Below, in pieces: positions 43,804-52,151 of a stretch of DNA of 64,000 nt. Within the stretch, counting starts at the first letter, position 1, and every line of letters starts with the position of its first letter. The notes under the pieces were generated by a model that saw only the letters and a list, made by a program, of their open reading frames with translations, was not told the origin of the DNA and made no database searches. The stretch spans positions 2,790,001 through 2,854,000 of the forward strand of contig NZ_CP113517.1 in NCBI RefSeq assembly GCF_024360925.2, in the 5' to 3' direction. Made by a program: the position numbers and the translations under genes. This DNA is from Methylomonas rapida. Lineage in GTDB: Bacteria > Pseudomonadota > Gammaproteobacteria > Methylococcales > Methylomonadaceae.

Positions 43804-43870
43804 AACCCCCTGGGGAACACCATTCCCTAGCGGGCGATGGCGTTCCCTTTTTTATTGAAGGAGAGCCACC
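43804..43870 (+). promoter_or_regulatory. Pseudoknot leader of the bet gene
   Basis: P1 pairs CCC (within 43805-43810) with GGG (43832-43834). P2 pairs GGGAAC-CCAT (43813-43823) with ATGG-GTTCCC (43837-43847), one of the strongest stems of the set. The P2 3' strand can instead pair ATGG (43837-43840) with CCAT at the start codon (43869-43872), and CCTT (43846-43849) with AAGG of the ribosome-binding site (43858-43861). Confidence 0.6.
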
Positions 43871-44926
43871 ATGAACCCAAACAACCGTAATACCTTACCC
43901 AAAACCCGCGACCTGCCGATGCCGGTAGCCGCGCAACAAAGCTATGGACTGTCGGAGCAGTCCTGGAAAGTGCTGACCGAAGTCACCTTTCCCACGGCGA
44001 AAACCCCGGAAGCCATCCTGATGGCGCTGGATTACTGCAAAGCCCGCAAGCTCGACATCTTCAAAAAGCCGGTACATATCGTGCCGATGTGGAGCGCGGG
44101 GTTGGGCCGCAATATCGAAACCGTCTGGCCGTCCATCATGGAAATCCAGACCACTGCGTCGCGGACCGGTGTTTGGGCCGGCATGGATAGGCCCGCCTGG
44201 GGTCCGGATGTCACCAAAACCTTTACCGGTCGCTACAAGGACGATAACGAGCAATGGCAGGAATCCAGTATCACCGTGACCTTTCCCGAATGGGTGGCGG
44301 TTACTGTGTACCGGATCGTCGGCGGCAAACGTTGCGCCTTTACCGAGGAAGTCTACTGGCTGGAGGCTTATAGCACCGCCGGCGGTAAAAACTCGCAAGT
44401 CCCAACCGCCATGTGGATCAAACGCCCCAAAGGGCAGTTGGCCAAATGCGGTAAAGCAGCGTCGCTCAGGGCCGCCTTTCCGGAGGAATGCGGTTATGCC
44501 GCCGAGGAAATGGATGGCAAAACCCTTGACGATATTGCCGACGGTAGCGTGATCGATGGCAGTGCCACGGTTGTCAATGCAACCGAAGCTGACAATGAAG
44601 ATCGCGTTTGGGCGGGCGATGCAGGCGTTGATGCAAACCGCGTCATCGATCTGTCGCAAATCCATCCCAAGGTGCAAAAAGCCGTGGCGGAACTGGTAAG
44701 GCGTACAGCAGCGGCCGGCGCCTGGAAAGCCGCCTACGACTATGCCAACCAGAAGTTCAAAGGCATCGACCTGACCTTTGCCTTGGCCGAGTTGGACAAG
44801 GTATCGGAAATTGCCCCCAATGCCACACAAGTCTTGGGCCAAGCCGACAGTACCGCCATGCCACCATTGTCACCCAAAGAGATGGCCATGACTCAGGCGC
44901 GTCAGGCTTTGGGTGCCAACCGGTAG
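43871..44926 (+). CDS. bet: Bet/RecT-family single-strand annealing protein
   Basis: A 351-residue phage recombination protein of the Bet (RecT) family. AILMALDYCKARKLDIFKKP and VHIVPMWSAGLGRNIETVWP are family signatures, and KCGKAASLRAAFPEECGYAA ends the core. The C terminus (from about 220) is a variable linker. It works with the SSB upstream and the YqaJ-type exonuclease downstream as a Red-like homologous recombination system, as in SXT/R391 elements. GAAGGAG precedes the ATG. Confidence 0.93.
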   Translation: MNPNNRNTLPKTRDLPMPVAAQQSYGLSEQSWKVLTEVTFPTAKTPEAILMALDYCKARKLDIFKKPVHIVPMWSAGLGRNIETVWPSIMEIQTTASRTGVWAGMDRPAWGPDVTKTFTGRYKDDNEQWQESSITVTFPEWVAVTVYRIVGGKRCAFTEEVYWLEAYSTAGGKNSQVPTAMWIKRPKGQLAKCGKAASLRAAFPEECGYAAEEMDGKTLDDIADGSVIDGSATVVNATEADNEDRVWAGDAGVDANRVIDLSQIHPKVQKAVAELVRRTAAAGAWKAAYDYANQKFKGIDLTFALAELDKVSEIAPNATQVLGQADSTAMPPLSPKEMAMTQARQALGANR

Positions 44927-45030
44927 TCATATCGCTGGACAGGGCTTTGCCGTTGCTTAATCGGATTACGGGTTAGGCCATTTTCAATCGGGCGTCTGCT
45001 GGCTTTTCAGCATCCGTCACATTCAACTAC

Positions 45031-45102
45031 CACCCCTTCAGGGCGTCATGACTCGCCCGTGGGGGATTCATGATGCTCTGAATTTCTTCATAAGGAGAGA
45101 TC
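45031..45102 (+). promoter_or_regulatory. Pseudoknot leader of the gene at 45103
   Basis: P2 pairs TTCAG-GC-TCATGA (45037-45051) with TCATGA-GC-CTGAA (45068-45082). P1 pairs CCCC (45033-45036) with GGGG (45061-45065). The alternative pairing is the clearest of all: TCATGAT and CTCT (45068-45079) with AGAG and ATCATGA (45096-45106), which buries both ribosome-binding site and start codon. Confidence 0.65.
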
Positions 45103-45438
45103 ATGAATGCTATCGATCAATCATTGAACCGCGTGCCCTGTCATACCGACTGGCAACGTTACGATTCACCCACGGTATTACGCCGTCACGGCCGGGGGTT
45201 TCTGGAACGCCTATGGCGACCCCAGCACTGCGAGCGCAATCCGCAGCCCTTGAGCCGACCAGAACTAACGACACTGGCCGAGAGTTTTGGCGGAGTCTGT
45301 CTGCCGGCGCAAGACGAACTGCTGTTGCTGTTCGGTGATGGCCATTGGGCCCGGCGCTGCCAGACCCAGTTGCACAAGCTCGGCATCGAGACCGTGCGCT
45401 TCGGTTGCCAGGTACAGTTGACCGGATTTTCGCGATGA
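45103..45438 (+). CDS. Conserved element protein of unknown function, upstream of the exonuclease
   Basis: A 111-residue protein with no domain I can name; basic in the N-terminal half (RRHGRGFLERLWRPQHCER). The start has an AAGGAG ribosome-binding site and the pseudoknot leader. Its stop overlaps the exonuclease ATG (ATGA), so it is translationally coupled and probably co-regulated with the recombination genes. Confidence 0.7.
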   Translation: MNAIDQSLNRVPCHTDWQRYDSPTVLRRHGRGFLERLWRPQHCERNPQPLSRPELTTLAESFGGVCLPAQDELLLLFGDGHWARRCQTQLHKLGIETVRFGCQVQLTGFSR

Positions 45439-46436
45439 AGGTCGTCGACGTATCGCAACGTTCCGATGCCTGGCGGCAATGGCGTTCACAAGGCGTCAGT
45501 GCCAGTGAAGCGGCCATCGTCATGAACCGCTCACCGTATAAAAGCTATTGGCGACTCTGGGCAGAAAAGATTGGTCTGGTGTTGGAAGCCAGTTTGGACA
45601 ACAACCCGTTGATCCGCGCCGGCATCCAGCAAGAGCCCGAGGCCCTGCAACGCTTCGAGGATAAACACGAGCTGATGCTATTGCCACTGTGCGGCGAGTC
45701 GGAGCAGTTTCCTTTGATACGGGCTTCGTTCGACGGCTTGTCCGAACACCAAGAACCCGTCGAAATCAAATGTCCGCACGAGACCACGTTTCTGGATGTG
45801 GTGTTGAACCGGGAAGCCTCGGCTGCCTATCAATTGTATTGGTGCCAAGTGCAACAGCAACTCTTGGTCGCCGAAGCACAACGCGGTTTTTTGTTTTTCT
45901 ATCACCAAGGCCAGGATGTGGAATTTGAGATTCAGCGCGATGAGACCTTTCTCACCGCCCTGGTCGAGTCCGCGATGGACTTCTGGTCGGCGGTGAAATC
46001 GAAAAAGGAACCACATAAGGATCCCGAACGCGATTTGTATTTGCCGCAAGGCGATGCAGAACGGCAATGGCAACAACTGGCGGCAACGTATCGACAGCGG
46101 GCGTTGACTATCCAAGATCTCAAAAGCCATCTCAACCAGTTGGAGGACGAGCAGTCGCGCATTGAAGACACCTTGGTGACATTGATGGGCGATTACGTGG
46201 CCGCAGAGCATTCCGGGTTGCGTATCAGCCGGTTTCAAAGCCAGGGTGCCATCGATTACAAGGCGGCACTGCAAGCCTTGCAACCGGATGTTCAGGCTGA
46301 GGCGCTGGAAGTCTATCGAAAACCGTCCACCACACGGGTCCGCGTGACCTGCCGGGACGACGACGGCAAGCATGCCGAAGTGCCGTTTGATGCTCAAGCC
46401 TTGAAAGACCTGGTGGGCGTGGACTTTTGGTTTTGA
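45435..46436 (+). CDS. YqaJ-type recombination exonuclease
   Basis: 333 residues from the ATG at 45435, which overlaps the preceding stop. The lambda-exonuclease-like core shows WRQWRSQGVSASEAAIVMNR, LIRASFDGLSEHQEPVEIKC with the D and ExK catalytic residues, and YYHQGQDVEF-type strands. It resects double-stranded ends for the Bet protein encoded upstream. The C-terminal third (from about 230) is a coiled-coil and beta region conserved in element-borne versions. It has no pseudoknot leader of its own, being coupled. Confidence 0.9.
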   Translation: MKVVDVSQRSDAWRQWRSQGVSASEAAIVMNRSPYKSYWRLWAEKIGLVLEASLDNNPLIRAGIQQEPEALQRFEDKHELMLLPLCGESEQFPLIRASFDGLSEHQEPVEIKCPHETTFLDVVLNREASAAYQLYWCQVQQQLLVAEAQRGFLFFYHQGQDVEFEIQRDETFLTALVESAMDFWSAVKSKKEPHKDPERDLYLPQGDAERQWQQLAATYRQRALTIQDLKSHLNQLEDEQSRIEDTLVTLMGDYVAAEHSGLRISRFQSQGAIDYKAALQALQPDVQAEALEVYRKPSTTRVRVTCRDDDGKHAEVPFDAQALKDLVGVDFWF

Positions 46437-46457
46437 GTCTTGATGGTTCGTTTAACG

Positions 46458-46488
46458 ACATCCTGTAACCCTGGTGGTTACGGGATGT
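46458..46488 (+). terminator. Strong hairpin downstream of the exonuclease gene
   Basis: ACATCC-GTAACC pairs with GGTTAC-GGATGT around a 5-nt loop (one mismatch in 13). It lies 22 nt after the stop. No long T run follows, so it may stabilise the transcript or terminate weakly. Confidence 0.5.
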
Positions 46489-46605
46489 TCATTCATTGAC
46501 GTCATGATTGATTCGGTTCGGGCATGTCGGTTTTAGGCTGGGCTTTTAAAAAAAGTCCAACCCAAAACCCGCATCGTTCAGGCATTCCCTTCGTGGAATC
46601 CCGAA

Positions 46606-46680
46606 TCCGGTTTCGACCGGCGTTCCGTTGTTAAGCGGCATGAGCGTTTGCCTCGTGTGCCAGGTGCGTCAAGCCTGGTG
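46606..46680 (+). ncRNA. Four-hairpin leader RNA, copy 2
   Basis: CCGGT-TTCG-ACCGG (46607-46620), CCGTT-GTTA-AGCGG, CATGAG-CGTTTGC-CTCGTG and CCAGG-TGCGTCAAG-CCTGG. Compared with copy 1, two pairs of the first stem and one of the last have changed on both sides. A T run (46681-46685) follows the last hairpin, so it could act as an intrinsic terminator or attenuator before the next leader. Confidence 0.75.
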
Positions 46681-46689
46681 TTTTTGTTT

Positions 46690-46755
46690 GTCCCGTTGGG
46701 GTTCATCACCTTTGCGGGACTTGGTGACCCCTTTTATTGATTGAAGGAGGTCATT
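46690..46755 (+). promoter_or_regulatory. Pseudoknot leader of the gene at 46756
   Basis: P1 pairs GTCCCG (46690-46695) with CGGGAC (46715-46720), six perfect pairs. P2 pairs GGGGT (46698-46702) with ACCCC (46727-46731), and CACC (46707-46710) with GGTG (46723-46726). Alternative: GTGACC (46724-46729) with GGTCAT (46749-46754), overlapping the ribosome-binding site GGAGG. Confidence 0.65.
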
Positions 46756-46968
46756 ATGAATCACGACTTTTGGAAAACTTTTCAATGCTGGTTGAACGTT
46801 GCGCATAACGATGACATCCAGGTCAAAAAGCGGTTGTTGCTGGACATGCACCGTCAACTCTCGGACCCCGGTTTGAGAAGCGACATTCAGCGCATTCTGC
46901 GTTTGATGGATCGGGAGCTATTGGCCCGTGCCGAATGGGCGATGTACTGCGTCATGCAGCTACGTTGA
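46756..46968 (+). CDS. Small helical protein of unknown function
   Basis: 70 residues, all predicted helix (MNHDFWKTFQCWLNVAHNDD and on), no domain recognised. It has an excellent ribosome-binding site (AAGGAGG) and its own pseudoknot leader, the same control as the large neighbouring genes, which argues that it is a real gene. Confidence 0.65.
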   Translation: MNHDFWKTFQCWLNVAHNDDIQVKKRLLLDMHRQLSDPGLRSDIQRILRLMDRELLARAEWAMYCVMQLR

Positions 46969-46981
46969 TTTTTTAATCCAT

Positions 46982-47000
46982 CCTGGTTGACCAGGGCTTT
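46982..47000 (+). terminator. Short hairpin with T-rich tail before the CbbQ-like gene
   Basis: CCTGGT-TG-ACCAGG (46982-46995) followed by GCTTTATT. A weak intrinsic terminator or attenuator lying directly upstream of the next pseudoknot leader. Confidence 0.4.
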
Positions 47001-47003
47001 ATT

Positions 47004-47078
47004 CACCCGTTGGGGCTCATCACCCCTCGGGACCGGTGCGCCCCTTGTTATTTGAGGCTAGTCCTCGAGGAGCTCACC
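47004..47078 (+). promoter_or_regulatory. Pseudoknot leader of the CbbQ-like ATPase gene
   Basis: P1 pairs CCCG (47006-47009) with CGGG (47028-47031). P2 pairs GGGGC (47012-47016) with GCCCC (47040-47044), and CACC (47021-47024) with GGTG (47035-47038). GGTG can instead pair with CACC right before the ATG (47075-47078); this is the weakest alternative of the set. A CCTCGAGG palindrome covers the ribosome-binding site. Confidence 0.5.
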
Positions 47079-48020
47079 ATGTATCAATCCTATTCCATTG
47101 CCGACACCTTCGGCATTCAGGCCCCGGCGTCCATGAAAGTGGAAGGCTTTGCCCCGGCCAATAACCCTTATGTGCCGGCTATCAAGCCGTATGTGTTTCG
47201 CAAGGATCACTTGCGGGATGTGTTGGCGTTTTTAGGCGCTCATAATGGCGATGGCTTATACCTGACTGGTCCGACCGGTTCCGGTAAAACCTCGTTGTTG
47301 GAACAAGTCGCGGCGCGTCTCAACTGGGGCGTGCATTCGGTCACCGGTCACGGTCGACTGGAACTCAATGATCTGCTCGGCCAGTATATGCTGGTCGACG
47401 GCGGCGGCATGAAGTGGATCGATGGTCCGTTGACCCTGGCGGTTCGCCTGGGCCATGTGCTGTTGATCAACGAAATCGATGCCATCGATCCAGCCGAACT
47501 GATTGGCTTGAATGAAATTGTTGAAGGAAAACCTCTAACGATTCCGCAAACCGGCGATGTGATTGCTCCGCATCCCAAGTTTCGTTTGGTGGCCACCGGC
47601 AATAGTGCTGGATCGGGTGATCAATCGGGATTGTATCAAGGGGTGTTGCGGCAAAACTTGGCGTTTTTAGACAGGTTTCGCTTGATGGAAGTCGGTTACC
47701 CCGAACCGGAAGACGAAATGAAGTTGTTGGCCGATGTGGTGCCAACCATGCCGGAATCGGTACGGGAAAGCATGATCAAAGTCGCCAATCAGATTCGTAA
47801 AGTCTTCATCGGCGGTGCGGATGGCGGCGGTATGTTGTCGGTGACCTTATCGACGCGCGGTTTAGTGCGCTGGGCTTCGTTGGTCGCCACCTTTAAAAGT
47901 GCGCCCAATGCCCTCGCCTATTCGTTGGATCGGGCCTTGACCTTCCGAGCCGAACCCGCCGAACGCGAAGCGATTCATCGCATCGCCAAGGATGTGTTCG
48001 GAGACGATTGGGCGGTGTAG
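47079..48020 (+). CDS. MoxR/CbbQ (CobS-like) AAA+ ATPase
   Basis: 313 residues from ATG 47079 after GAGGAG. Walker A YLTGPTGSGKTSLLEQ, Walker B VLLINEIDAIDPAELIGLNE and RLVATGNSAGSGDQSGLYQG mark a MoxR-class AAA+ protein. In metal chelatases and CbbQ/CbbO systems such ATPases act with a VWA protein; here the VWA partner is very likely the CobT-like gene at 50176. This ATPase/VWA pair recurs in SXT/R391-like elements near bet and exo. The WGR gene follows after 2 nt. Confidence 0.9.
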   Translation: MYQSYSIADTFGIQAPASMKVEGFAPANNPYVPAIKPYVFRKDHLRDVLAFLGAHNGDGLYLTGPTGSGKTSLLEQVAARLNWGVHSVTGHGRLELNDLLGQYMLVDGGGMKWIDGPLTLAVRLGHVLLINEIDAIDPAELIGLNEIVEGKPLTIPQTGDVIAPHPKFRLVATGNSAGSGDQSGLYQGVLRQNLAFLDRFRLMEVGYPEPEDEMKLLADVVPTMPESVRESMIKVANQIRKVFIGGADGGGMLSVTLSTRGLVRWASLVATFKSAPNALAYSLDRALTFRAEPAEREAIHRIAKDVFGDDWAV

Positions 48021-48022
48021 CC

Positions 48023-48757
48023 ATGAGCGCCTGGACTTTATACCGTCACCGTAATGCTGACGGCAGTTCCAAAGACTGGGCGGTCACCACCAATGCTGAC
48101 GGTTCGATCTCGACGCGTTGGGGCAAGACAGCTTCTCGTCTGCCGAGCATCAATACGCGAACGGGAATACGCCAGCACGATATCGAACGGCAAAAACAGG
48201 CCAAGGGTTATGTGTTTGTCGGAGAAGTCGAAATCGATGATGACGGCAATATCCGGTTACCCCGGTCCGCGCCCATGCTGACCGAAACGCCACCGATCAC
48301 GGTCGACAAGCTGTATTGGCATGTCGATTGCCGTGCCGGGCACGCGACCTTGCTCGATATGGGTAGCGCGCTACGACGTTGGTTGGGAGATCTGGAAGCC
48401 TGGTCTCAGGCTCAAGGCCTTGCCGCAAGCGACTGGTCCGGTTGGCAACGGTTGGTCGATGCCAGCCTGGGCAAAGAGGCTTTTGATCTCAGCGGGCAAA
48501 TCCACCGTGAACACGGAATATTGCCTTGGCTGTGGTTGATGGCCTTGAAGCAGGCTGCCTTTCCTGGCGTTTCGGTCGGCATTGCGACCGAAAGCGGCCG
48601 CGACGTGTCGGCGGACTTGAAAGCCGAAACCGAGGTATTGGCGTTATTCGATACCAACGTCGAAGTGCTTAGGCCGTTGGCGGAAAGCCTGGGGCTTTTG
48701 AAACCGAGGCTCAACCTGGCATTGGCCATGGCGGATCACACCGATCATTGGTTTTGA
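48023..48757 (+). CDS. WGR-domain protein
   Basis: 244 residues from ATG 48023, 2 nt after the ATPase stop, so coupled to it and without its own pseudoknot leader. Residues 1-75 form a WGR domain (WTLYRHRNADGSSKDWAVTT, then STRWGKTAS, where the WGR motif reads WGK). The C-terminal domain is helical with no recognised fold. Probably a nucleic-acid-binding partner of the ATPase. Ends DHTDHWF; the neighbouring DUF3150 and exonuclease proteins also end in a WF or WF-like motif (QDYWF, VDFWF). Confidence 0.75.
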   Translation: MSAWTLYRHRNADGSSKDWAVTTNADGSISTRWGKTASRLPSINTRTGIRQHDIERQKQAKGYVFVGEVEIDDDGNIRLPRSAPMLTETPPITVDKLYWHVDCRAGHATLLDMGSALRRWLGDLEAWSQAQGLAASDWSGWQRLVDASLGKEAFDLSGQIHREHGILPWLWLMALKQAAFPGVSVGIATESGRDVSADLKAETEVLALFDTNVEVLRPLAESLGLLKPRLNLALAMADHTDHWF

Positions 48758-48772
48758 TTCTCTGAAGGCCCA

Positions 48773-48811
48773 GCCTTGTATTCCTATATCGGGTTCGATA
48801 CAGGCATTTTT
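48773..48811 (+). terminator. Intrinsic terminator or attenuator upstream of the DUF3150 gene
   Basis: GCCT-GTAT (48773-48781, one bulge) pairs with ATAC-AGGC (48798-48805) and is followed by ATTTTT. It ends 8 nt before the next pseudoknot leader. Confidence 0.55.
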
Positions 48812-48818
48812 AACAATC

Positions 48819-48878
48819 ACCCGGAAGGGGCCATTCGCCCCAGCGGGGTCGGTGTGCCTTCTTCCCAAGGAGGCACTC
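48819..48878 (+). promoter_or_regulatory. Pseudoknot leader of the DUF3150 gene
   Basis: P1 pairs CCCG (48820-48823) with CGGG (48844-48847). P2 pairs GAAGG (48824-48828) with CCTTC (48857-48861). Alternative: GTGCC (48854-48858) with GGCAC (48872-48876), which overlaps the AAGGAGG ribosome-binding site. A competing GGGGC/GCCCC hairpin lies inside the loop. Confidence 0.55.
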
Positions 48879-50087
48879 ATGACACACACCCAACTCATTC
48901 TGGACCAAGTGGTCTTGATCAAAGTCGACGCCACGATTTACGGCGCGCGCAAGAAGCTCAACAAGGAGGATCTGGTACTGGCCGATGGGAGCAAGTTGCC
49001 ACCGGAGGATTTGGCCAGTTTGGGCTCGAAGCGCTTGCTCGACCCGGATCGGCTTTCGGTGTTCAACCGGCTAAAGAAGGAAGCAGAACGCATTTGTTTG
49101 CGCGTCGGCACCCGATTTCTCGGCGGCTTCATCGTACCGGTGGCGGCAGCGGCGCAGGTCACGGCGGAACTGGATCGCATCGCCAGGGATTTTGCCCAGG
49201 CACGGGCCGAGTTTCTGGATGGCTACGATGCGGCGGTACAAGACTGGATGGTCAAACATCCGGAATTTGCCGGCATCATCGAAAAGGCCATCGACTCAAT
49301 GGCCTTGGTCGCCACCCGCTTGGCGTTTGATTACCTGGTGGTCTCGGTCGCTTTACCCGAACAGATACCAACACAGGAGGTCGAACGCCTGGAAAGCAAA
49401 CTCGGTTCGTTGAGCGAGCAGATGTTCCATGAAATCGCGGTGGACGCCAACTTGCTGGTCGAGCAATCGTTACTCGGCAAGGAACAAGTCACCCGCAACG
49501 CGCTCAGGCCGATCAAACGCATCCGCGACAAACTCGATGGTTTGAGTTTTCTGGATCATCGGGTGGCGCCTGTGGTAGCAACCATTGACGACTTGCTCGG
49601 CAAGATCCCGAATCGGGGATCGATCGAAGGCAGTTTACTGCAAGAAATCCTCGCCACGGCGATGTTGCTGGCCGATCCGGATAAAACCCGGCGGCACGGT
49701 GAAGGTTTGTTGGCGGCGCAAGCGCCTGCACCGAAGCTAGCGACCGATACTGACGTTGATGTCGAAGAAACCGTCGATCCAACGGAACCCGAGTCATCCG
49801 AATTGCCAGCATCACCAACACCCGTCATCCCTGTCATTGCAGAGTCCGTTTCGAGCGATCCGGATTTTACCGATCTGTTTGACGGCATCTTTGATGATGA
49901 TCTGGAAGCGGAATCGGCAACGGAAGACTGGGCTTTGGAGGTCTTGCTGATTAACCATCAGTCTGATCTGGAAGCCGGTCATGATGCAGATAAACCTAAT
50001 CACTCTGAAGCTCCTGCAGAACCGATAACGGTGACTGCGGGAAACGATGAGGAAACCGACGATTCCGACCAGGATTACTGGTTCTGA
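48879..50087 (+). CDS. DUF3150-domain protein
   Basis: 402 residues from ATG 48879 after AAGGAGG; an in-frame ATG 27 nt upstream lies inside the leader and is rejected. Residues 1 to about 290 match DUF3150 proteins of conjugative elements (LDQVVLIKVDATIYGARKKL, then LADGSKLPPEDLASLGSK). The last 110 residues are an acidic low-complexity tail ending DQDYWF. Found between the ATPase/WGR pair and the CobT-like gene; function unknown but conserved with them. Confidence 0.78.
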   Translation: MTHTQLILDQVVLIKVDATIYGARKKLNKEDLVLADGSKLPPEDLASLGSKRLLDPDRLSVFNRLKKEAERICLRVGTRFLGGFIVPVAAAAQVTAELDRIARDFAQARAEFLDGYDAAVQDWMVKHPEFAGIIEKAIDSMALVATRLAFDYLVVSVALPEQIPTQEVERLESKLGSLSEQMFHEIAVDANLLVEQSLLGKEQVTRNALRPIKRIRDKLDGLSFLDHRVAPVVATIDDLLGKIPNRGSIEGSLLQEILATAMLLADPDKTRRHGEGLLAAQAPAPKLATDTDVDVEETVDPTEPESSELPASPTPVIPVIAESVSSDPDFTDLFDGIFDDDLEAESATEDWALEVLLINHQSDLEAGHDADKPNHSEAPAEPITVTAGNDEETDDSDQDYWF

Positions 50088-50112
50088 ATGCGCTGAAACC
50101 CTTTAACACTAA

Positions 50113-50175
50113 ACCCACGGGGGCAAAGTCATGTCCCGCTGGGGCCATGGTTTGCCCCCACAATTGGAGCACACC
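50113..50175 (+). promoter_or_regulatory. Pseudoknot leader of the CobT-like gene
   Basis: P2 pairs GGGGGCAAA (50119-50127) with TTTGCCCCC (50151-50159), nine perfect pairs, extended by CATG/CATG. P1 pairs CCCA (50114-50117) with TGGG (50140-50143). Alternative: CATGGT (50146-50151) with ACCATG (50173-50178), which contains the start codon. Confidence 0.65.
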
Positions 50176-51996
50176 ATGAAAAATAGAACCTTACACAACG
50201 CCTTTCCCATCGTTGCGGCGGCCATTGGCAATCGCTTTGGCGTCAAAGTCAGCGTCGGTGGTGAACAAGCTTATACCGATGGCAAATCGATTCAATTGCC
50301 GGCCTATGAGGGCGACGATCCGGATTATCAGGATGTCGCCTGGGGTCTGTTAGCGCATGAAGCGGCGCATATTCGCTATTCGGATTTTACGCTGCGCTAT
50401 GGGCATTCGGTCTTACGTCGGCGGCTTTGCAATGCCATTGAAGATGTCCGCATCGAGCACGAATTGGCCAAAGACTTTCCGGGGACTCGACTGACGATAC
50501 GTACGGTCATCGAAAAGATGATTGCCAAAGGCGACTTTGTCGCCAGCCGTATCGACGAACATCCAGCTAATATTCTGTACAGCTATGTCTTGAAAAGCTT
50601 GCGTGCCAGTGTATTGGGTCAGTCGGCGTTACGGCCGTTGGTCGAGGAAACCGAAATCGCATTGAAGGCAACGTTTCCAAACGGTGCGGTGACGCGGCTG
50701 AAAGGCTTGCTGTCCGAAGTACCGGAAGGTTTGCAATCGGAGTCCGATTGCCTGCATTTGACCGATCGCATCCTGACCATGATCGAGGAAGCATTCGAGC
50801 AACAACGGCAGCGGAATCAGGCGCAACAATCTGAAAATGAGGAAGGTTCGCCTGAATCGGATGATGCGGATCAAGACGCAGACTCAGAAGATTCGGACGA
50901 TTCGAATGACCAGGATTCCCAAGATGAAGTGGAACCCGATGAACGATTACCCAACGATACTGACGACAATACGTCTTCAGAACCGGCGGGTAATGATGAT
51001 TCGAATCCCAAAAATCCTGACGATGAACCGACAACGCCATCCGACAGTTCGACATCCGACCCGCAAGGTGAAGATGAAGAAAACACGGAGATTGCCGATC
51101 CGATTGGCATCTTGCAAACCCTATTGTCCGCCGAAGACGCTGACATCGAGCAGGATATATTCGAGTCATTGAAATCGGCGTTGTCGTTGACGGCGGAAAA
51201 CGTGTCGGAACTGCTGATGCCCAGTGGCCTCGAACCGCCCATGGACGAACGAGCCGGTGCGATTTTACTGCGCAAGGTGCAAGGCGAATCGGGAAAAATC
51301 CGTGCCGCGCTGCAAGGCATCGTGCAATCGCAAACCCTGAGCCGCACGCAACATGCCTGTCGTGGTCGGCGGCTGGATGGCAAGCGTTTGCATCGCCTGC
51401 CTCTCGGTGAAATCAGGGTATTTCAACGTCAACAGGCGAAAGCGGCACCGAATACGGCGATTCATTTATTACTCGATAAATCCGAAAGCATGGGTTATCA
51501 GGTGACAGATAGCCAAGGGCAACCGATTGGATCGCGTATGCCGATTGCGTTGGAAGCGACCTTAGCGCTGGCCTTGGCCTTTGAAGAGATTCCGGGGGTT
51601 AATCCCGGCGTCACCGCGTTTCCAGGGCGTCAGGACGATTCGGTCTATCGCTTGCTGGAACATGGTCAACGTGTGAATGCTCGAACCGGTGCCTTTTCGG
51701 TAGCCGCCGCCGGCAGTACACCAATGACTGAAGCGATTTGGTTTGGTGTGGCGTCACTGCTGCGATGCAGGGAACCGCGCAAAGTGTTGATGGTGATGAC
51801 CGATGGTCAGCCCAACGAGTCACTGAGCACACTGGAGTTGTTGCAGCGCTGCCGCGATAGCGGTATTGAAACCGTCGGTGTGGGGTTGGGACTGGATGTC
51901 AGTCATCTCTTCCCGGTTGCCATCACCATTAACGATCTTTCAGAGCTGAGAGCGCAATTGTTCGAGCTCTCGAAAGCGGTGTTGTTAGCGGCGTAA
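50176..51996 (+). CDS. CobT-like VWA-domain protein with HExxH motif
   Basis: 606 residues from ATG 50176. The N-terminal domain contains WGLLAHEAAHIRYSDF (HEAAH, a metalloprotease-like zinc site). Residues about 215-330 are an extremely acidic Asp/Glu/Ser linker. The C-terminal VWA domain has AIHLLLDKSESMGYQ (MIDAS) and VLMVMTDGQPNE. The layout is that of cobaltochelatase CobT-like proteins, whose partner is a MoxR/CobS ATPase, here at 47079. In these elements the pair has no cobalamin context and probably remodels DNA-bound complexes; that is inference. Confidence 0.85.
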   Translation: MKNRTLHNAFPIVAAAIGNRFGVKVSVGGEQAYTDGKSIQLPAYEGDDPDYQDVAWGLLAHEAAHIRYSDFTLRYGHSVLRRRLCNAIEDVRIEHELAKDFPGTRLTIRTVIEKMIAKGDFVASRIDEHPANILYSYVLKSLRASVLGQSALRPLVEETEIALKATFPNGAVTRLKGLLSEVPEGLQSESDCLHLTDRILTMIEEAFEQQRQRNQAQQSENEEGSPESDDADQDADSEDSDDSNDQDSQDEVEPDERLPNDTDDNTSSEPAGNDDSNPKNPDDEPTTPSDSSTSDPQGEDEENTEIADPIGILQTLLSAEDADIEQDIFESLKSALSLTAENVSELLMPSGLEPPMDERAGAILLRKVQGESGKIRAALQGIVQSQTLSRTQHACRGRRLDGKRLHRLPLGEIRVFQRQQAKAAPNTAIHLLLDKSESMGYQVTDSQGQPIGSRMPIALEATLALALAFEEIPGVNPGVTAFPGRQDDSVYRLLEHGQRVNARTGAFSVAAAGSTPMTEAIWFGVASLLRCREPRKVLMVMTDGQPNESLSTLELLQRCRDSGIETVGVGLGLDVSHLFPVAITINDLSELRAQLFELSKAVLLAA

Positions 51997-52151
51997 TCCT
52001 CAGTCCGTTATCCGTAGCCCAATCCTTGGCTTAATGCCTTGGATTATGGCTACGGGTAGCTGATTGCAACCGCATATTGTCGAATGCACTCAATTCCTGG
52101 AGTCCATTCGACAAGCAGACATTTCATGCGTTCTTTTCGAAGGATGCTGAA
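51997..52151 (+). other. Intergenic region with two hairpins
   Basis: CCGTAGCC (with inner ATCC) pairs with GGAT and GGCTACGG (52012-52055), just after the CobT-like stop. GTCGAATG pairs with CATTCGAC (52079-52112). No T run follows either. No ORF is supported. The region precedes the third four-hairpin RNA. Confidence 0.55.

Noticed and set aside
43895..44842. A 315-codon minus-strand ORF opposite bet
   Set aside because: Bet is a clear family member on the plus strand with a ribosome-binding site; the antisense frame is Gly/His-rich shadow sequence.
45678..46397. A 239-codon minus-strand ORF opposite the exonuclease
   Set aside because: The exonuclease motifs are on the plus strand; the antisense frame has no recognisable features.
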